Assembly (NCBI RefSeq): GCF_000151665.1
Contig: NW_013171826.1
Location: 64,501-128,500, forward strand
Source of the DNA: Blastocystis hominis
Taxonomy: Eukaryota > Sar > Bigyra > Opalinata > Blastocystidae
Reading direction: 5' to 3'
Length of the DNA stretch: 64,000 bases
In this document: positions 17,446 to 29,934 of the stretch, piece after piece
Layout: every line of letters starts with the position of its first letter
Numbering within the stretch: position 1 is the first letter of the stretch
Program-made: the position numbers and the translations under genes
The notes under the pieces: generated by a model
Database searches by the model: none
What the model was told of the DNA's origin: nothing
What the model saw: the letters and a program-made list of their open reading frames with translations, nothing else

Positions 17446-20400
17446 CTATACTATAAAAACATGCATTTCTATATTACTTGATGTAGATATTGTTAAATTT
17501 GAAACATATTTTAGTGCTCCATGCAGTATAACATTATCACAATTTGGAATATCTATGAATTAAAGAGATAAATATATAAAATACTCTTCATAATAACATA
17601 ACGAGGTGAAAACAACGAATATCCAAGAGATATAATTGATTCTAACTCAGGAAGATCTATTATTATACTTGTTTCAAAAACATTAATACCAGTTATAGAT
17701 AAACTACAATTATCATTTCCCCATTGACCAAATAATGCAAATGATCCCATATTGATAGATTTCAATTTCGGTAAATCTAAGATAATCAAAAGTATACAAT
17801 TTAATACTGTCAAATCGAGACAATATGAACAAGTGAAATGAATAAGCACCTAAATATACATATTCCAAATTGGGTAAATCTAGAATATTAACAATTTCAA
17901 TATATCAATATAATACTTTCGATTTCAAATGATGATGATGAATAGAAATTATAGGAATTAGTCGAATTCGATCCAATTATCAATGATTGTAATTCGGGTA
18001 AACCATTCAATTCAAATTGACCTCCATAATCACTGAAACTATATTCTCCGATTTCAATTGATTCTAATTTAGCACAATTCAATATGTGGAATGATTTCGA
18101 TTTATCAATATCATTGCCATAATTATTAGTATGTTGAGTAAATGAATTTGATCCGATTGATAATGTAGTCAATGATTGGAATCCATTAATTTCAAATATT
18201 GATGAATAACCGAAACATTCATTTCCGATTATCAATGATTGTAATGAATTCAAATTGGATAAATGGAATATTGTTGAATTTCCGAATGCTTCATTACCAA
18301 TTGATAGTATTGATAATTTGGGTAAATCTAGAATATTAACAATTTCAATATATCAATATAATACTCTCGATTTCAAATGATGATGATGAATAGAAATTAT
18401 AGGAATCAGTCGAATTTGATCCGATTATCAATGATTGTAATTCGGGTAAATTGTTCAATTCAAAGTCACCACCATAATCACTGAAACTATATTCTCCGAT
18501 TTCAATTGATTCTAATTTAGTACAATTTAATATGTGGAATGATTTCGATTTATCAATATCATTGCCATAATCATTCTTTTTCTGAGTAAATGAATTTGAT
18601 CCGATTGATAATGTAGTCAATGATTGAAATCCTTCAATCATAAATGTTGAGACTTGATTGAATTTGTTGTTTCCGATATTCAATGATTGTATTGAATTCA
18701 AATTGGATAAATGGAATATTGTTGAATTTCCGAATGCTTCATTACCAATTGATAGTATTGATAATTTGGGTAAATCTAGAATATTAACAATTTCAATATA
18801 TCAATATAATACTTTCGATTTCAAATGATGATGATGAATAGAAATTATAGGAATTAGTCGAATTTGATCCGATTATCAATGATTGTAATTCGGGTAAACC
18901 ATTCAATTCAAAGTCGCCACCAAAATCACTAAAACTATATTCTCCGATTTCAATTGATTCTAATTTAGCACAATTCAATATGTGGAATGATTTCGATTTA
19001 TCAATATCATTGCCATAATCATTCTTTTTCTGAGTAAATGAATTTGATCCGATTGATAATGTAGTCAATGATTGTAACCCATTTATACTAAATGTTCTTG
19101 CTTTTGTAAAACAGTTATTCTTTATAATTATGGTTTTTAAATATGGTTTATTGTTAAGTTGAAAATGTCTTACTTCATTGTATTTATTTGATTCAACCAC
19201 AAATGCAGTTTGAAACAGATGTGTATAGGGTGTTATATAGATATTTTGCACTATTGTACCAATTACACGAATTACCATTAATAATCCCAACACACAAATT
19301 AGTATTAAATGTATTCCATAAAGAGTCTTTCTATAGGACTGTCTTCTTTCGTTTTTACCCAGTTTATAATTTCCATTACGATGTAATGACCATGTATAAA
19401 CCATAGCACTTACGAAATCCAAATCATGTCTTTTCCCTTTTGTATTATCACTTCTCTTGTAGTGTATCCATCGGATTACTATCAGTATTACCAATAATAT
19501 CAGTAATGAAACTCCAATAGCAACATCAACTATATAACCAATAACCATTAGAAGTACATAAATTATTATGAAAGCTTCAATACACCAGAAAACAGGTGAT
19601 CTTTTACCCAATGTCCACTTTCTTTCCTTAGTTGCCAAACCATTCTGGAATTTAGATCCTCTGCCATGACGTTTATCGAATTTGTAGTTTCCTTGAAAAA
19701 TCCTTGTTTTTCCATCTTTTCCATATGCTGCTCCCTCTCCATTTCTTGGATATTGTAATTCCAGAGAATCTAAAAATCCGCCTTCATATACTTTGTTACC
19801 ATTCTTATACTCCGTCATGATATCATCGCTGAATTGCTTCAGCAATTCTATTTCTTTCCCTTCTTTCCACAAACTTACACGACTTATCTTTTCTAAGTTA
19901 AATGAATAACAAATTCCATTATACTTTCCGAAATCATCTTTTTGACAAATTCGAATCAGTTTACCATTGTTATCATATTCTTTCCAATATCCCTTTCCGA
20001 TTTCTTTCGATGGTTCTATATTTAGTTTCTTGCCTTTCGAATAATATCCATCTGATATTAGGTTTCCATTTCTGTCATATTCTTTTCCTCTCCCTTCGCG
20101 ATAACCATTTTCAAAATTGCCTTTAAACCATTTCTTATTAACCTCATCATATAACTTGAAATAACCATTGTATGTACTTTCACATCCATTCTTCCAGTGA
20201 CTCAATTGATCCAAATTGCCATTCTTATAAGTATAACAAAACCCATTATACTTTCCGAAATTATCTTTTTGACAAATTCGAATCAATACACCATTGTTAT
20301 CATATTCTTTCCAATATTCTTTTCCCATTTCTTTCGATGGTTCACTATTCATTTTCTTGCCTTTCGAATAATATCCATCTGATATTAGGTTTCCATTTCT

Positions 20401-20829
20401 GTCATATTCTTTTCCTCTCCCTTCGCGATAACCATTTTCAAAATAGCCAGAAAAGAACAAATAACCATTATTATAAATAAAACACGGTCCTGTCGCTATT
20501 CCATCCACAAATGTTAGTTTCGCCATCAACACATTATCCTTAGAATAGATGCATGATTCTCCTTCCATTTTGGAATTCTTCAGCGTTGTTCTTATTAGAC
20601 ACCCTTCATGTGGTTTGTCCACCTCGATATTAACAGAACCATGCGTTTCATTGGCTGACTTGATAGGAAATTGTTCAGAAACATCATATTCCCACCATGT
20701 GTCAGCAATGTGGTTTCCAGAACCTTTCACACGAATCGTGGTTAGTTCAATGCCAGAGGCACAGTCTTCTCCCATTTTTAAGTTACTCATCATTATACTG
20801 ATAATTTTCTTTGGATATAGAGTAATCAT
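17446..20829 (-). CDS. MORN-like / transmembrane / leucine-rich-repeat protein with duplicated exon-intron units
   Basis: I infer six exons: 20829-18813, 18775-18365, 18327-17917, 17879-17808, 17776-17585 and 17552-17446. They are separated by GT-AG introns of 37, 37, 37, 31 and 32 nt. All junctions are phase 1 and the joined frame is open for about 1069 aa, which strongly supports the model. The N-terminal half carries repeated MORN-like units (GYREGRGKEYDRNGNLISDG occurs twice). Two or three hydrophobic segments follow (around 19450-19590 and 19250-19330). The C-terminal half is a leucine-rich-repeat array with phrases such as LPELQSLIIGSNS and KLESIEIGEYSFSD. Exons 2 and 3 are both 411 nt and near-identical, and each ends at the same 37-nt intron. 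This is likely a membrane protein with a repeat ectodomain or scaffold; the specific function is unknown. The start could be one of several Met codons in the first 20 residues. Confidence 0.75.
18328..18812 (-). repeat. Tandem duplicated exon plus intron unit in LRR gene
   Basis: One 448-nt unit (411-nt exon plus 37-nt intron) is followed by a close copy at 17880-18327, and the 3' end of exon 1 carries a third, partial copy. The introns at 18776-18812, 18328-18364 and 17880-17916 are essentially identical. Confidence 0.8.
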
Positions 20830-20839
20830 TATTCTATAA

Positions 20840-22289
20840 TCATCAATGATTACTGTACATTGTACATTTCCTCTTTTTTGTTATTCTTTCGCGTCTTCTC
20901 GTGTAATAATCATTTTTTTCTGCATGTGTTTTCCAAGAATATTCAAGCGGTCACTCATATTTTTGTTCGATAGATGTAATTGTTCTTTGTTCAAACTATA
21001 AAAAGGCCATCTATTTACTGTACATATAGTGATAATATAGATTTGACACTGTTTAACCTTTGGTTTTCATTTGTTCTCTGTTTTCAAGGTTTTTAGTATT
21101 TCTTTTTGTAATTTCACTATAGTAGTAAGCATCCATATCGTATGTTGATCGAATTAAGCTGTTTCCTATGTGCTCACAATATTCCTCTTCTATTCTTATT
21201 GTCCATGTGTAATAGTGTAAAATCTGTCTATTCTAAGTGGAATTATAGTTTCCATACCTGTAGAACATAATGCAAGCTCCATTTGTTTTTATGTATCTCG
21301 AAATGTGTCTAATATATTATTGAATACGCTATGGCAATCGGTTAGAGAAGAATCGTGAATGACCATCATTTCTATTATGTCGTACAGGAATGTATTTTTT
21401 GCAATATAATCCACAATAATGAAATGAAACTGATAGAGTAGTGCATGGAACATTATGTCGATAGTCCATCATCGATTTCCTTGTTCTTTTTGAAAATGGA
21501 ACAGATTCTAAAAGTGTTTATTCAACCTGCGAAATACTGCGTGATAACTCAATGTCCTCCTTATTTTTGCTGTTTTCTGGAAATAACATCCATATTCTTT
21601 GTAATTCTATTACTTCACAACATCCCACGCCATAAGAAGTCTATTTCCAAAAGAACTTCACACTCTCTTGGCAACTCAACCTCCAATCTCCTAAAATATT
21701 ATGATGCTATCACTGCCCTAACCTTCTCCATTCTCATTAACGCAATTCAACATTTGTTTTCCCACAATCAAGTATTTTTACCCTTCTATCATCTATTCCT
21801 CTTTCCTTCCAAATCTCCTTTCAATTATGTGTTTGTCACACAATCACATTCTTCTTACTACTCCTATTACATTATCAATTCTTTTTCCTTTGTATGTCGA
21901 ATCCACTCCAAATATTAAATCAGAGGAGACGAAAACGCGCGTATTGTAAAAGTTCGGTTCCTTGAACCATAGGGAACAATTACGTCTCCAAGAGGAATCC
22001 AAAAACCCAAGGAATAATAATCCAAGTTTTATTCACCGAACGAAAGAACCTCTACCAACTGTTGATGAACTCTCTCCAGTAAATACTGTTTGTCGTCTTT
22101 TCACACAGATTGATACGGGAATGTGGTCTTCCACCCTTCAGCACACCGAAACCATCAACAGTCCTTAAATTTCACTCTCTTTCATCTAGAATCTCCAGTT
22201 ACATCGACTCGCATTCCAGTTATTCGGTCTTTCGGAGAAAAAACCATTTACTTCCATTCTTATACCTTTTGAAATACCACGCTCCTTCT
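20840..22289. other. Intergenic region between LRR gene and Iml1-like gene
   Basis: AT-rich. Frames at 21445-21918 and 21962-22168 are open but low in complexity and match nothing I recognise. The 5' exon(s) of the Iml1-like gene may lie in 21960-22290; I could not join them with confidence. Confidence 0.4.
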
Positions 22290-25078
22290 CAACCCCAGTA
22301 GCTTTCCAGGAATCGAACAAGGCGATATTCTTTATTTCCAAACCTCCAAAAACCAAAAGCCCACGATCTATTTGGAAGTTGGTTCGCTCACTGCTGTTCA
22401 AAACAACGTCGCAATCAGTATTCAAGAAAAGCTGGGCCGCTCATTAAACCTCCTTCCTCAACAGGTAGTGCAGGTAGGTTCCTGTAGCCGAGAATCCGTC
22501 GCTCTCAGCTCCATCGAGATCATCATCATCGCTGGCTGTCTCCCGCGTCAGGAGATTTGGCAGAAGATTCTAAGCCTCCAGCAGCAGTTTGTGTACGTGC
22601 AACAACACTTAAACTCGATGAGTGCGAAATTGAGATCACTCGCTTGACCGCGGGAAATCGCACTGTTTTCGGAGGTGTGATAACCGCGGAAACGAATTGC
22701 TTTTTCTATCGAAATAACTGCCGAATGTATGTGGTGGTGCACATAACGAGGGAGGTTTTGTGTATGGATTCGAGCGGGTTTCTTCGAGGCGAAATCGTGG
22801 CGGATTCGTGTCTGCGAAAGATCCAAGAAATGTGGAAACAGGGAAACACGCATCATTTGGTAACAGTGATGCTGATGATGCGTTGGGTTTTTGAATGTTT
22901 GTTTCTAACGAAAAGATTTGGACATGTTTCATGGGGAGTCGATTATTGAGCAACAATCCAGAAAGCCGTTTGTGAAAGTACAAAAATCGGGGCTATTTTG
23001 CTCAGAATAATAGGTGTTGTGTAAAGATCGAACGGACGATTTGGAAGACGTGAAGATCAAGATCCGCAAGTTTATTAGTAATATTGGTTCGGATTTGTTT
23101 GTTTTTGTGTGGGAGATTGAGAAATAGCAAAGTCCCCATCGTTTGCAATCAATTCGGAGAGAGTTCTTCGGATAAATGTAACGATTTTGAATCGATGGAA
23201 CCTAGTTGTTTTGTCTCCTTCGCACTATTCTTCTCCACTCATTGCTTTCAATGTCATTCTTAAGGATATCAAACAAAACAAACGAAATCCATTGTTTGAC
23301 ATGAATGGATCCCACATTATCGTTATCACACCTTCCGTTCCAATTTATATCGATGATCGAGTTTCCTATAACGTATCTTTTCTATCCGAATTCGAACGCA
23401 GATGACACAGGACAATCTTCACGAAGCTGCTGTGGGCGTGGATTTGGTTTCGGTTGCTCCCATTTCACCCTTTCAAGCTCCTCTTTTTCGGTTGGTGATT
23501 TGCCTGTCTGTAATTTTCAGATTTTCAGTAGAGAAGAGTGATTCGATCGTTCCTGGGTTTATGCAGGCGATTTTCTATCGAACCGAAACCAATGGTAATC
23601 AAAATGGTGCCGATTTCTGGAATAGATTTTGTTCAATCCGTGGATGTGAATAAATGCAAAGGCAGTATCGATCAGATTCAAAAGCAGCTTCAAGGTTTCT
23701 ATAAGCAATGCGCTTTGCTTCGTCCCATCCTCGAAGTTGATTCTGTTTGTTTGCATTCCTTTCTCTCTTGTATTCAGTGCTTCCCAAACTCCCTTCCGCT
23801 CTGTCCAGTCGAGTTTACTTCGACGATTTGCCGCTTCAAGGCATTCTTTCGGGTGATGAAAACGATCCTTCCGCCTTTTCTCCCGACTTGGCCAACGTTT
23901 CTTGTTCTGAATCTTGAGAAGCGTAGGTTTCACACATTCAACGCTATCAGGATTTGCAGTCCCAAACGAGCGGAACGCCTGGAGCGCAATTCAGTTTGGA
24001 TAGCAGCTTTGGACTGGATAAGAACGTTCGCGAAAGCGAGGAATCGACTCTGTTCGAATTGGATGCAAAGGAATAAATCGTAGACACGAACCGTTTGGAT
24101 CGCTGCGAGGTGAATTCGATTCGAATTCGATGAAGAGTAGAAGCTGGAGATACTCATCCGAGTGATTCGCTGCTTCACATGGTGGTGAGCTCGCCGGACT
24201 TGACTTTCTTCACCCAGAGTGTGCGAAACCGACCTTATAACGTGTATATCGAGGACTATTCGAAGCAGAGGTAGATCACAAAGGCGTTCTATCATGCGTA
24301 GCATTCAGAATAACGACGATATTCTGTTCTGGATCAACCGAGAACACGACAATCAAGTGGGATTTTGCAGAGAAACGAAACGTGTAGTACACAAAGCTCT
24401 TCGTTCGATCGCTGGTTCGCCCTTCGATTTTTCCGCTGGTCGTTTCGGAAGAACTGGCGAAGTCCGATTTGGGAGAAGGAGTGAAAGGGAACAACATTAT
24501 CAGCAGTCATCAGCCACGCGATCGGCTTCTCATCGACTTCATTCGACTCCGTTTGTCGTACAACTTTCAATTCAAAGGCGTTTCTTTTGTTGGGGTGCGT
24601 GTTCATTCAGTCGATTCCGTCGTATTTATCCCTCGACGCCGCCACAATGGTGCTATACCACCGAGAGGAACACAAATTATCAGTGGATGGAAACAATAAT
24701 GTGGTCATCGATCTGCAAGTAAGCGATTTCCGCGGTTCCTAAGGCTCAGTCGCGCGGTCCGCGTGTGGAAGTCGCTTCGCAAGAAATTCTATTCGAACAT
24801 CCGTCTTCTCCGATCGCGGTTTTTAAGCGAATCGATCTGAGTCAACTGAACATCGACTGGAACAAACTCGATAGCGTACGCCTCCCATTTGCTTCTCCCA
24901 CGTGCAGTCGCTCGTGATCAGTTCGCTCAGCGTGAAAGCCGTGCAGAGCAGTCGTCATTTCCATCGAGCTCATTTTGTTCTGCTGAATTCGCACTCCAAA
25001 CACGCTCTTTACGATCTGTTTTATTCCTCTCTTCACCATGCGTTTTGTAACCAACCAGGAGTAACAGCCGTTCTTTGA
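22290..25078 (+). CDS. Iml1/DEPDC5-like GATOR1 subunit, intron-rich
   Basis: Exons in several frames follow the Iml1/DEPDC5 order. They run from LNPSSFPGIEQGDILYF (22298 on), to the SSIEIII...RQEIWQKILSL stretch with VYVQQH (22500-22640), then GVITAETNCFFYRNNCRMYV and a long conserved block (22670-22930). After these come an INTxxL-like helix (23040-23125), SHIIVITPSVPIY (23305-23345) and AVGVDLVSVAPIS (23428-23466). The last exons contain LNIDWNKLDS (24845-24875), equivalent to the conserved NWNYLD region, then a terminal exon to the TGA at 25076-25078. Clear GT-AG introns are 24271-24301 (31 nt), 24719-24749 (31 nt) and 24876-24907 (32 nt). In other eukaryotes Iml1/DEPDC5 is the catalytic GAP-like subunit of GATOR1, which restrains TORC1 under amino-acid limitation. 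Here the protein ends soon after the NWNYLD region, so the usual C-terminal half, including the DEP domain, is not seen. The 5' end and several middle junctions are unresolved, and one frame change near 22630 has no obvious intron. Confidence 0.7.
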
Positions 25079-25949
25079 GTTCTTGATATCCATATATTTG
25101 TGATAACATATCCATTATCTCTACTCTTCGAATCACTTATGTGCAATAAAGAAATGATTGGTGACTAACAAGGTCATGAATACATGATTCCGCTTTTGTT
25201 ATTGAAGTACCTTGCTTTTAACTAAACTGTGTTGTAATATACGTGTTGTAGGGAATGGTTTAGGAATAGAAATCGATCGTTTTTCGCATCCTTTTGTTTC
25301 GATTGTTTGGTAACAATAGTTTGGAGGTGAATTCATTTTTAATCGTTGTTGTTTGAAAATTATTTTTCTAGGAAAAGTATATATTCATCGTCTGAAATGT
25401 CTATGCTGGTTCTATTTTCTTAATATCTTTGTGAATAGTGTTATCGGCAAGAGTTTCGTTCATCAGTCACTTTGTCTTATCACTCTTTATTGGTGTTTTT
25501 TTGGTATATATTCCATATATCACATCCATCCATCTATCATCCTAGCCAAATCATATTCATATAGGAATCATTGGATTGAATAAAACAAAAACAACCATTG
25601 TGAATCAAATCGAAATTGGTTGTGTTCCAGTGTTTTTCTTACAGATACCTTTCTTCACAAATTAATAACAAATGATTTCATTTCTCTAAACCAAAGAATA
25701 CACTTTAAATATACTATTCTATTCTATTCTTTCAACAATCAACTTACAAAACCTTATTATTATTCTGTTCATGTTTCTAAATCATTCCAACACCCTACAC
25801 ACTCTAAATCTACATTTTCCTTCCTTCCTAAACACATTTTCGATTCTCATTCAAATCCTACAACGCTTCAACCATTCCACATCTCTACAATTCCATCCAT
25901 CCATCCATCCATCCATCTTCCAAACCAAACACCGCAACCATTTCTCTCT
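25079..25949. other. Intergenic, no feature seen
   Basis: AT-rich spacer ending in C-rich pyrimidine tracts and a (CATC)n run at about 25893-25917. No gene signal was found. Confidence 0.5.
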
Positions 25950-26664
25950 CTCAGCAACTGCCAAATCGGTCTGGATCGTGGAAACGTGGAAACATCGCGA
26001 CCCACGGCGCACCAGGCGTGATCGACGAGGTGGGCGCGGATGAGCGCGCCGGTCACGTCGTAGGCGAAGAGGAAGCGGAGGCGGAGGCGGAGGGGCTGTG
26101 TGACGGAGACCACGGTGGCGTTCTGCGCCCAGTTGGACAGGAAGAGATCCAGAGAGCCCGGTCGACTCTGCACACCTTCGTAGGGAGCCACGGACCCCAC
26201 CCCATCGCCCACCAGATTCCTGCTCACTCACACCCACACCCACACCCAGAGCGAACCGGTGAGCGAGGAGGTTGGCTCGCCGTCCACCACCAACACCCAA
26301 CGAATTCCGACGTGGCCATCGTGGACACTCCGAATTGCCTGCCCATCCACTCGGCACTGCCCACTTCGCTCGGGACGCACTCCAGCGTGTAGGAAGTCGC
26401 GGGGATCCCACCCTCCAACACGTCCCACACATCGCATCCCGCGGGGAACCAGACGGTTCGGCGGAAGGAGGAAGTGGCGGGAGCGCGAAGCTCGCACGTG
26501 GCGGTGCAGAGATCATGGAAGGATCCGGTAATCGCCATCGCACAGTCCCACTCAATGCCCTCCGCCTGATTCCACACACACCGCATACAGAACCGCGGGG
26601 ATCTTCTCTTGGCGGGAGAGATACCCGGTGAACGCGGCCACGCTCAGATAGATGGGCGCGTGCT

Positions 26665-26739
26665 GCACGCTCTGCACGCTCTGCACGCTCTGCACGCTCT
26701 GCACGCTCTGCACGCTCTGCACGCTCTGCACGCTCTGCA
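26665..26739. repeat. 9-bp tandem repeat in coding DNA
   Basis: About eight copies of GCACGCTCT. On the minus strand they code for repeated Ser-Val-Gln inside the fibronectin-III-like domain. Confidence 0.95.
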
Positions 26740-26767
26740 GGTCCAGGAAGCAGTTCGTGCTGGCGAC

Positions 26768-26793
26768 CTCGCTCTCGCTCTCGCTCTCGCTCT
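26768..26793. repeat. 6-bp tandem repeat (CTCGCT)n
   Basis: About four copies. On the minus strand they code for Ser-Glu repeats, 30 bp from the 9-bp array. Confidence 0.9.
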
Positions 26794-27042
26794 GGATCAC
26801 GGCCATCGACGCCATCCACGAGCGTCGCACCACGTAGTACCGAATGCTGGCGCCGCCCAGCTCCGCCGGCTCTGCCCACTGCACGCGCAGCGAGGTCGAG
26901 GAGAGCGCGGCCACCTCGAGGTTCTGCACCGCGCCGGGCGCGACGACATACGCGGCGAGGGTGATGGGAGAGGAGGCCTCGGAGAGGATGGAGCACGCGG
27001 CGGAGCACAGCGCCACGCGCACCCAGTAGGCCACGCACGCAT

Positions 27043-27068
27043 CGAGAGAGAGAGAGAGAGAGAGAGAG
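27043..27068. repeat. (GA)n microsatellite
   Basis: About 13 dinucleotide units. On the minus strand they read as Leu-Ser repeats within the same broken gene. Confidence 0.95.
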
Positions 27069-28350
27069 CTCGGGTTGCTGGACGTCGCCCTCTTGGAGGA
27101 GCGCGTCGGCGGCGAAGAGCTGGGAGTGGGAGCCAACCAAGGCCTGCACGAAGAGCTCGCACCACCACCAGACCCAGCGCACCTGCGTGGCTTCGAAGGC
27201 GGCAGCAGCACGACGGGCGCGGAGGGAGGCAGGCAGGCAGCAGCACGACGGGGCGGTAGACGGAGAAGGACGCGAAGGCGGACCAGGAGGCGCCCTTGCG
27301 GACACGCCAGCTGATGGCCATCACGCTGTTCACAATGGCGCCCGCCACCAACACGGAGCGCGTCTCGAAGAACTGGCTCTGCACATTGCTGCCCATCAAG
27401 GCCATCCATCGGGGCTTCATCGGAGATGCCACTGCTCCAGGGAACCTCCATCTGCACAGACACGCTGCGCTGCGCTGCGTCTACTCCACTTCCCTCATAC
27501 CAATCGCGCTCTCCACAATCCGAGCAGGCCACAACCGAACGCCAACCGAACGCCAACCGAACGCCAACCGAACGCCGGCGCGGGTCGAGAAGGTCGCGAT
27601 GAGGGTTTCCGCGGGGAAGGGGAGGCCGTTTCGGGACACCAACCTGTTGGCATTGATGTAGAGCGTGCGTGCCTTCGCAGAACCGCGGGAAGGAGCCATC
27701 GAAGGCGAACCCAATGGTGTAGTCGGAGATGGAGATCGCGGTGGTGGGATAGGAGAACGTGGCCTCGGCCAATTCAAACACGATGTGGATGTTCATGGGC
27801 TCGAATGGGTCGTTCATCACCTCGCCCACGCCCACATTGCTCGTGCAGTACATCGTGGATTGCTTCCCATCTCCCATCGTCCACAGCGCCACGTCCCTCG
27901 CCCCATCGCCCGCCACGCAGCGCAGCGCAGCGCAGCATCGGCAGGATGGGCTGGCAGGAGCCCGTCCCCTATCGATCGATCGATCGATTCCCACTGCTGA
28001 TAGGCGTTGCACCCATCCGTGATCATGCCCCACTAGTCCACATCGCACTTCGTATCCAACACTTGCCCCAAGTGCCCTTCCGGGTACCCCGCCGCTTCGT
28101 CCGCGGGGCACACCACCGCCACGCACCTCACCTCTCTTCCATTCCACCACTTCCCACACGCCCGCACCACGCACACCTCCACCTTCCCATGCTCCACAGA
28201 CCCACAAATGCAGAACTGCACCGTCTTGGAACTCGCCTGCTCCCACTGCCCATTCCAGTTCACTCGGCTCCCATCAATCAGAGGCGAGGACCGTACCCAC
28301 AGCAGTTCGCATACTCCGCCTTCTTGTCCCATTCTCCCAAGTTCCACACA

Positions 28351-29934
28351 CGCTCCGCTTCTACCAACCTACAGGTCTTGCTCCCATAGTTTGCCCTTTC
28401 ACTCATCGCAAATCCCTTCTCTCTACCACACTCTACCACCTCACAATATGAAAATGAAAATACGAGAAACAGAACAGCTATCCTAGGCAAGAACGTCGTG
28501 CCTGTACCAGATACCTCCCACGTTGCAAGTTATCTCCATGTATCCGCGGTCCCACATGCCATGAATGGGTTCGTCACGTTGCACAGTTTGAAGTACAGAA
28601 ATTCCTCACTCGGAACACACTCCACACAGCAAAAATGGAACCAGGGTCCACCACCATTATGGTATTGAATGCGTTCACGATGCATATCTCACACACACAG
28701 TTTAGTCAAAGTAACGATAGCGCACACTACACTAGCTTCTTCAAACACACCAACTTGAGGACAGAACCCATCCCAGCTACAATACTTACACTCCCACAAC
28801 ACAACACACAAAAACACATAGAAGTCCGAAAACAAAACAAAAGACAGGACATACAAGTCCAATTCCAAATTTTGAATACATTCAAACCCAGTAAGACGAA
28901 GCTAATAGCTTTGATTGTAAAACAAATGATTTCAAAAATACACAGGAATTGTGCAATTGTGAAAATAGTGTTGAAATTGGGTATGAGTGGAAGAATAGAT
29001 TTCGAATAGGGAGGGAGTTGTTTTTACTGCGAAGTGGAAGGAGATGAGTGGAAATGGGATATTGTGGAATGAATAGATCGAAGAGTGTTGTTTCCAGTGG
29101 AAGCGTTTTGTTTTTCGTTCTATTCATTTGGAATCTACTCTAGATGGTATAGAAAGAAATAGGGTATGTAGAAGATGATGATAGGAATGAAAATGGAAAA
29201 GCTAGTGATAATCAGTTTTTGGGTTATCATTTATATAAATAATTTGTGATATGTGTATAGTAGAATCGAATAGTAGAGTTTGTGAGAAAGGTGGGTGTGT
29301 CGTTGAAGAACTGAGCAAAATAAGGTAGAATACATAATATATTTTATACGAACAAATAGAGATATATTCATATTCCACTGTTTCTAGGTTTTTCGATAGT
29401 TGGTGTGCAGTTTTTGTCGTTTTGATGCACTCTGAACCTATCAGAGTTTGTTATATTGCCAGAGAATACTATCCCTTATAGTAACCCATATAGTATCCCC
29501 CACCTGCCAAATAATGCAGAATATCTTCTATTTAAAGGAAGGATCGAATTGTACACCACTTCAATAGGGATACAAAGTGATTCACAATGTTGTTCTATTA
29601 CGAGCATGAATAACAATAGTATACATAATACTTGCTGTTTGAGTTGGTTGATGAAAGTGAAATGCTTTGGTTCCCAACTCATTAGGATGAATGGAATTAC
29701 TCACTAATAGTGATATCAGTATTGTTGATGATAAAGCTGAAATCCATAAGAATGGACTCTATGGGAATGAGTAGTTGTCCAATATCAAGCTGTGAGACAT
29801 ATCTGGCTAATTTGTTGGAGGCAACAATCAAATTATTACTTTTCAGATATATGTATGTATATAGAAGACAGACATTGATATCTATCTATCTATCTATCTA
29901 TCTTCTTGAATACCTTACTGAAGTTGTACTTACA
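28351..29934. other. Intergenic region left of Polinton remnant C
   Basis: No gene recognised. Composition returns from GC-rich to AT-rich near 28450. A (TATC)n run at about 29880-29901 marks the boundary with the Polinton remnant. Confidence 0.5.

Larger units (their letters stand above)
25950..28350 (-). pseudogene. Fibronectin-III-like surface protein region, GC-rich, frame-broken
   Basis: A GC-rich island in AT-rich surroundings whose minus strand codes, in changing frames, for a cysteine-containing, extracellular-looking protein. The clearest domain (about 26590-26960) is fibronectin-III-like: PGAVQNLEVAALSSTSLRVQW, then YYVVRRS, then a YAVCV...AEG closing strand. A second, partial one follows (CDVWDVLEGGIPATSYTLEC, about 26370-26450). 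Between the strands of the first domain are in-frame microsatellites coding for Ser-Val-Gln and Ser-Glu repeats. Near 26585 a (TG)n tract is one unit short of what would keep the domain in frame. Cys-rich segments at 28040-28300 and a segment at 27650-27830 lie upstream. It may be an intron-rich gene, a pseudogene, or real coding DNA with repeat-length sequencing errors. The specific function is unknown. Confidence 0.45.

Noticed and set aside
16280-17456. Long open frames crossing 16454-17389 on both strands
   Set aside because: They are open only because the gap is filled with N. The short real sequence on either side cannot be assigned.
21445-21918. Possible 157-aa gene upstream of the Iml1-like gene
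   Set aside because: Low-complexity Phe/Ser/His-rich translation in AT-rich DNA, with no domain and no supporting splice structure.
26665-26739. Regular short repeats suggesting a CRISPR array
   Set aside because: The 9-bp units are contiguous with no spacers. This is a coding microsatellite in a eukaryote.
26597-28389. Plus-strand frames of 216 and 400 codons in the GC-rich island
   Set aside because: They are antisense to the fibronectin-III-like coding, rich in Arg/Ala/Pro as expected for GC-rich noncoding frames, and show no domain.
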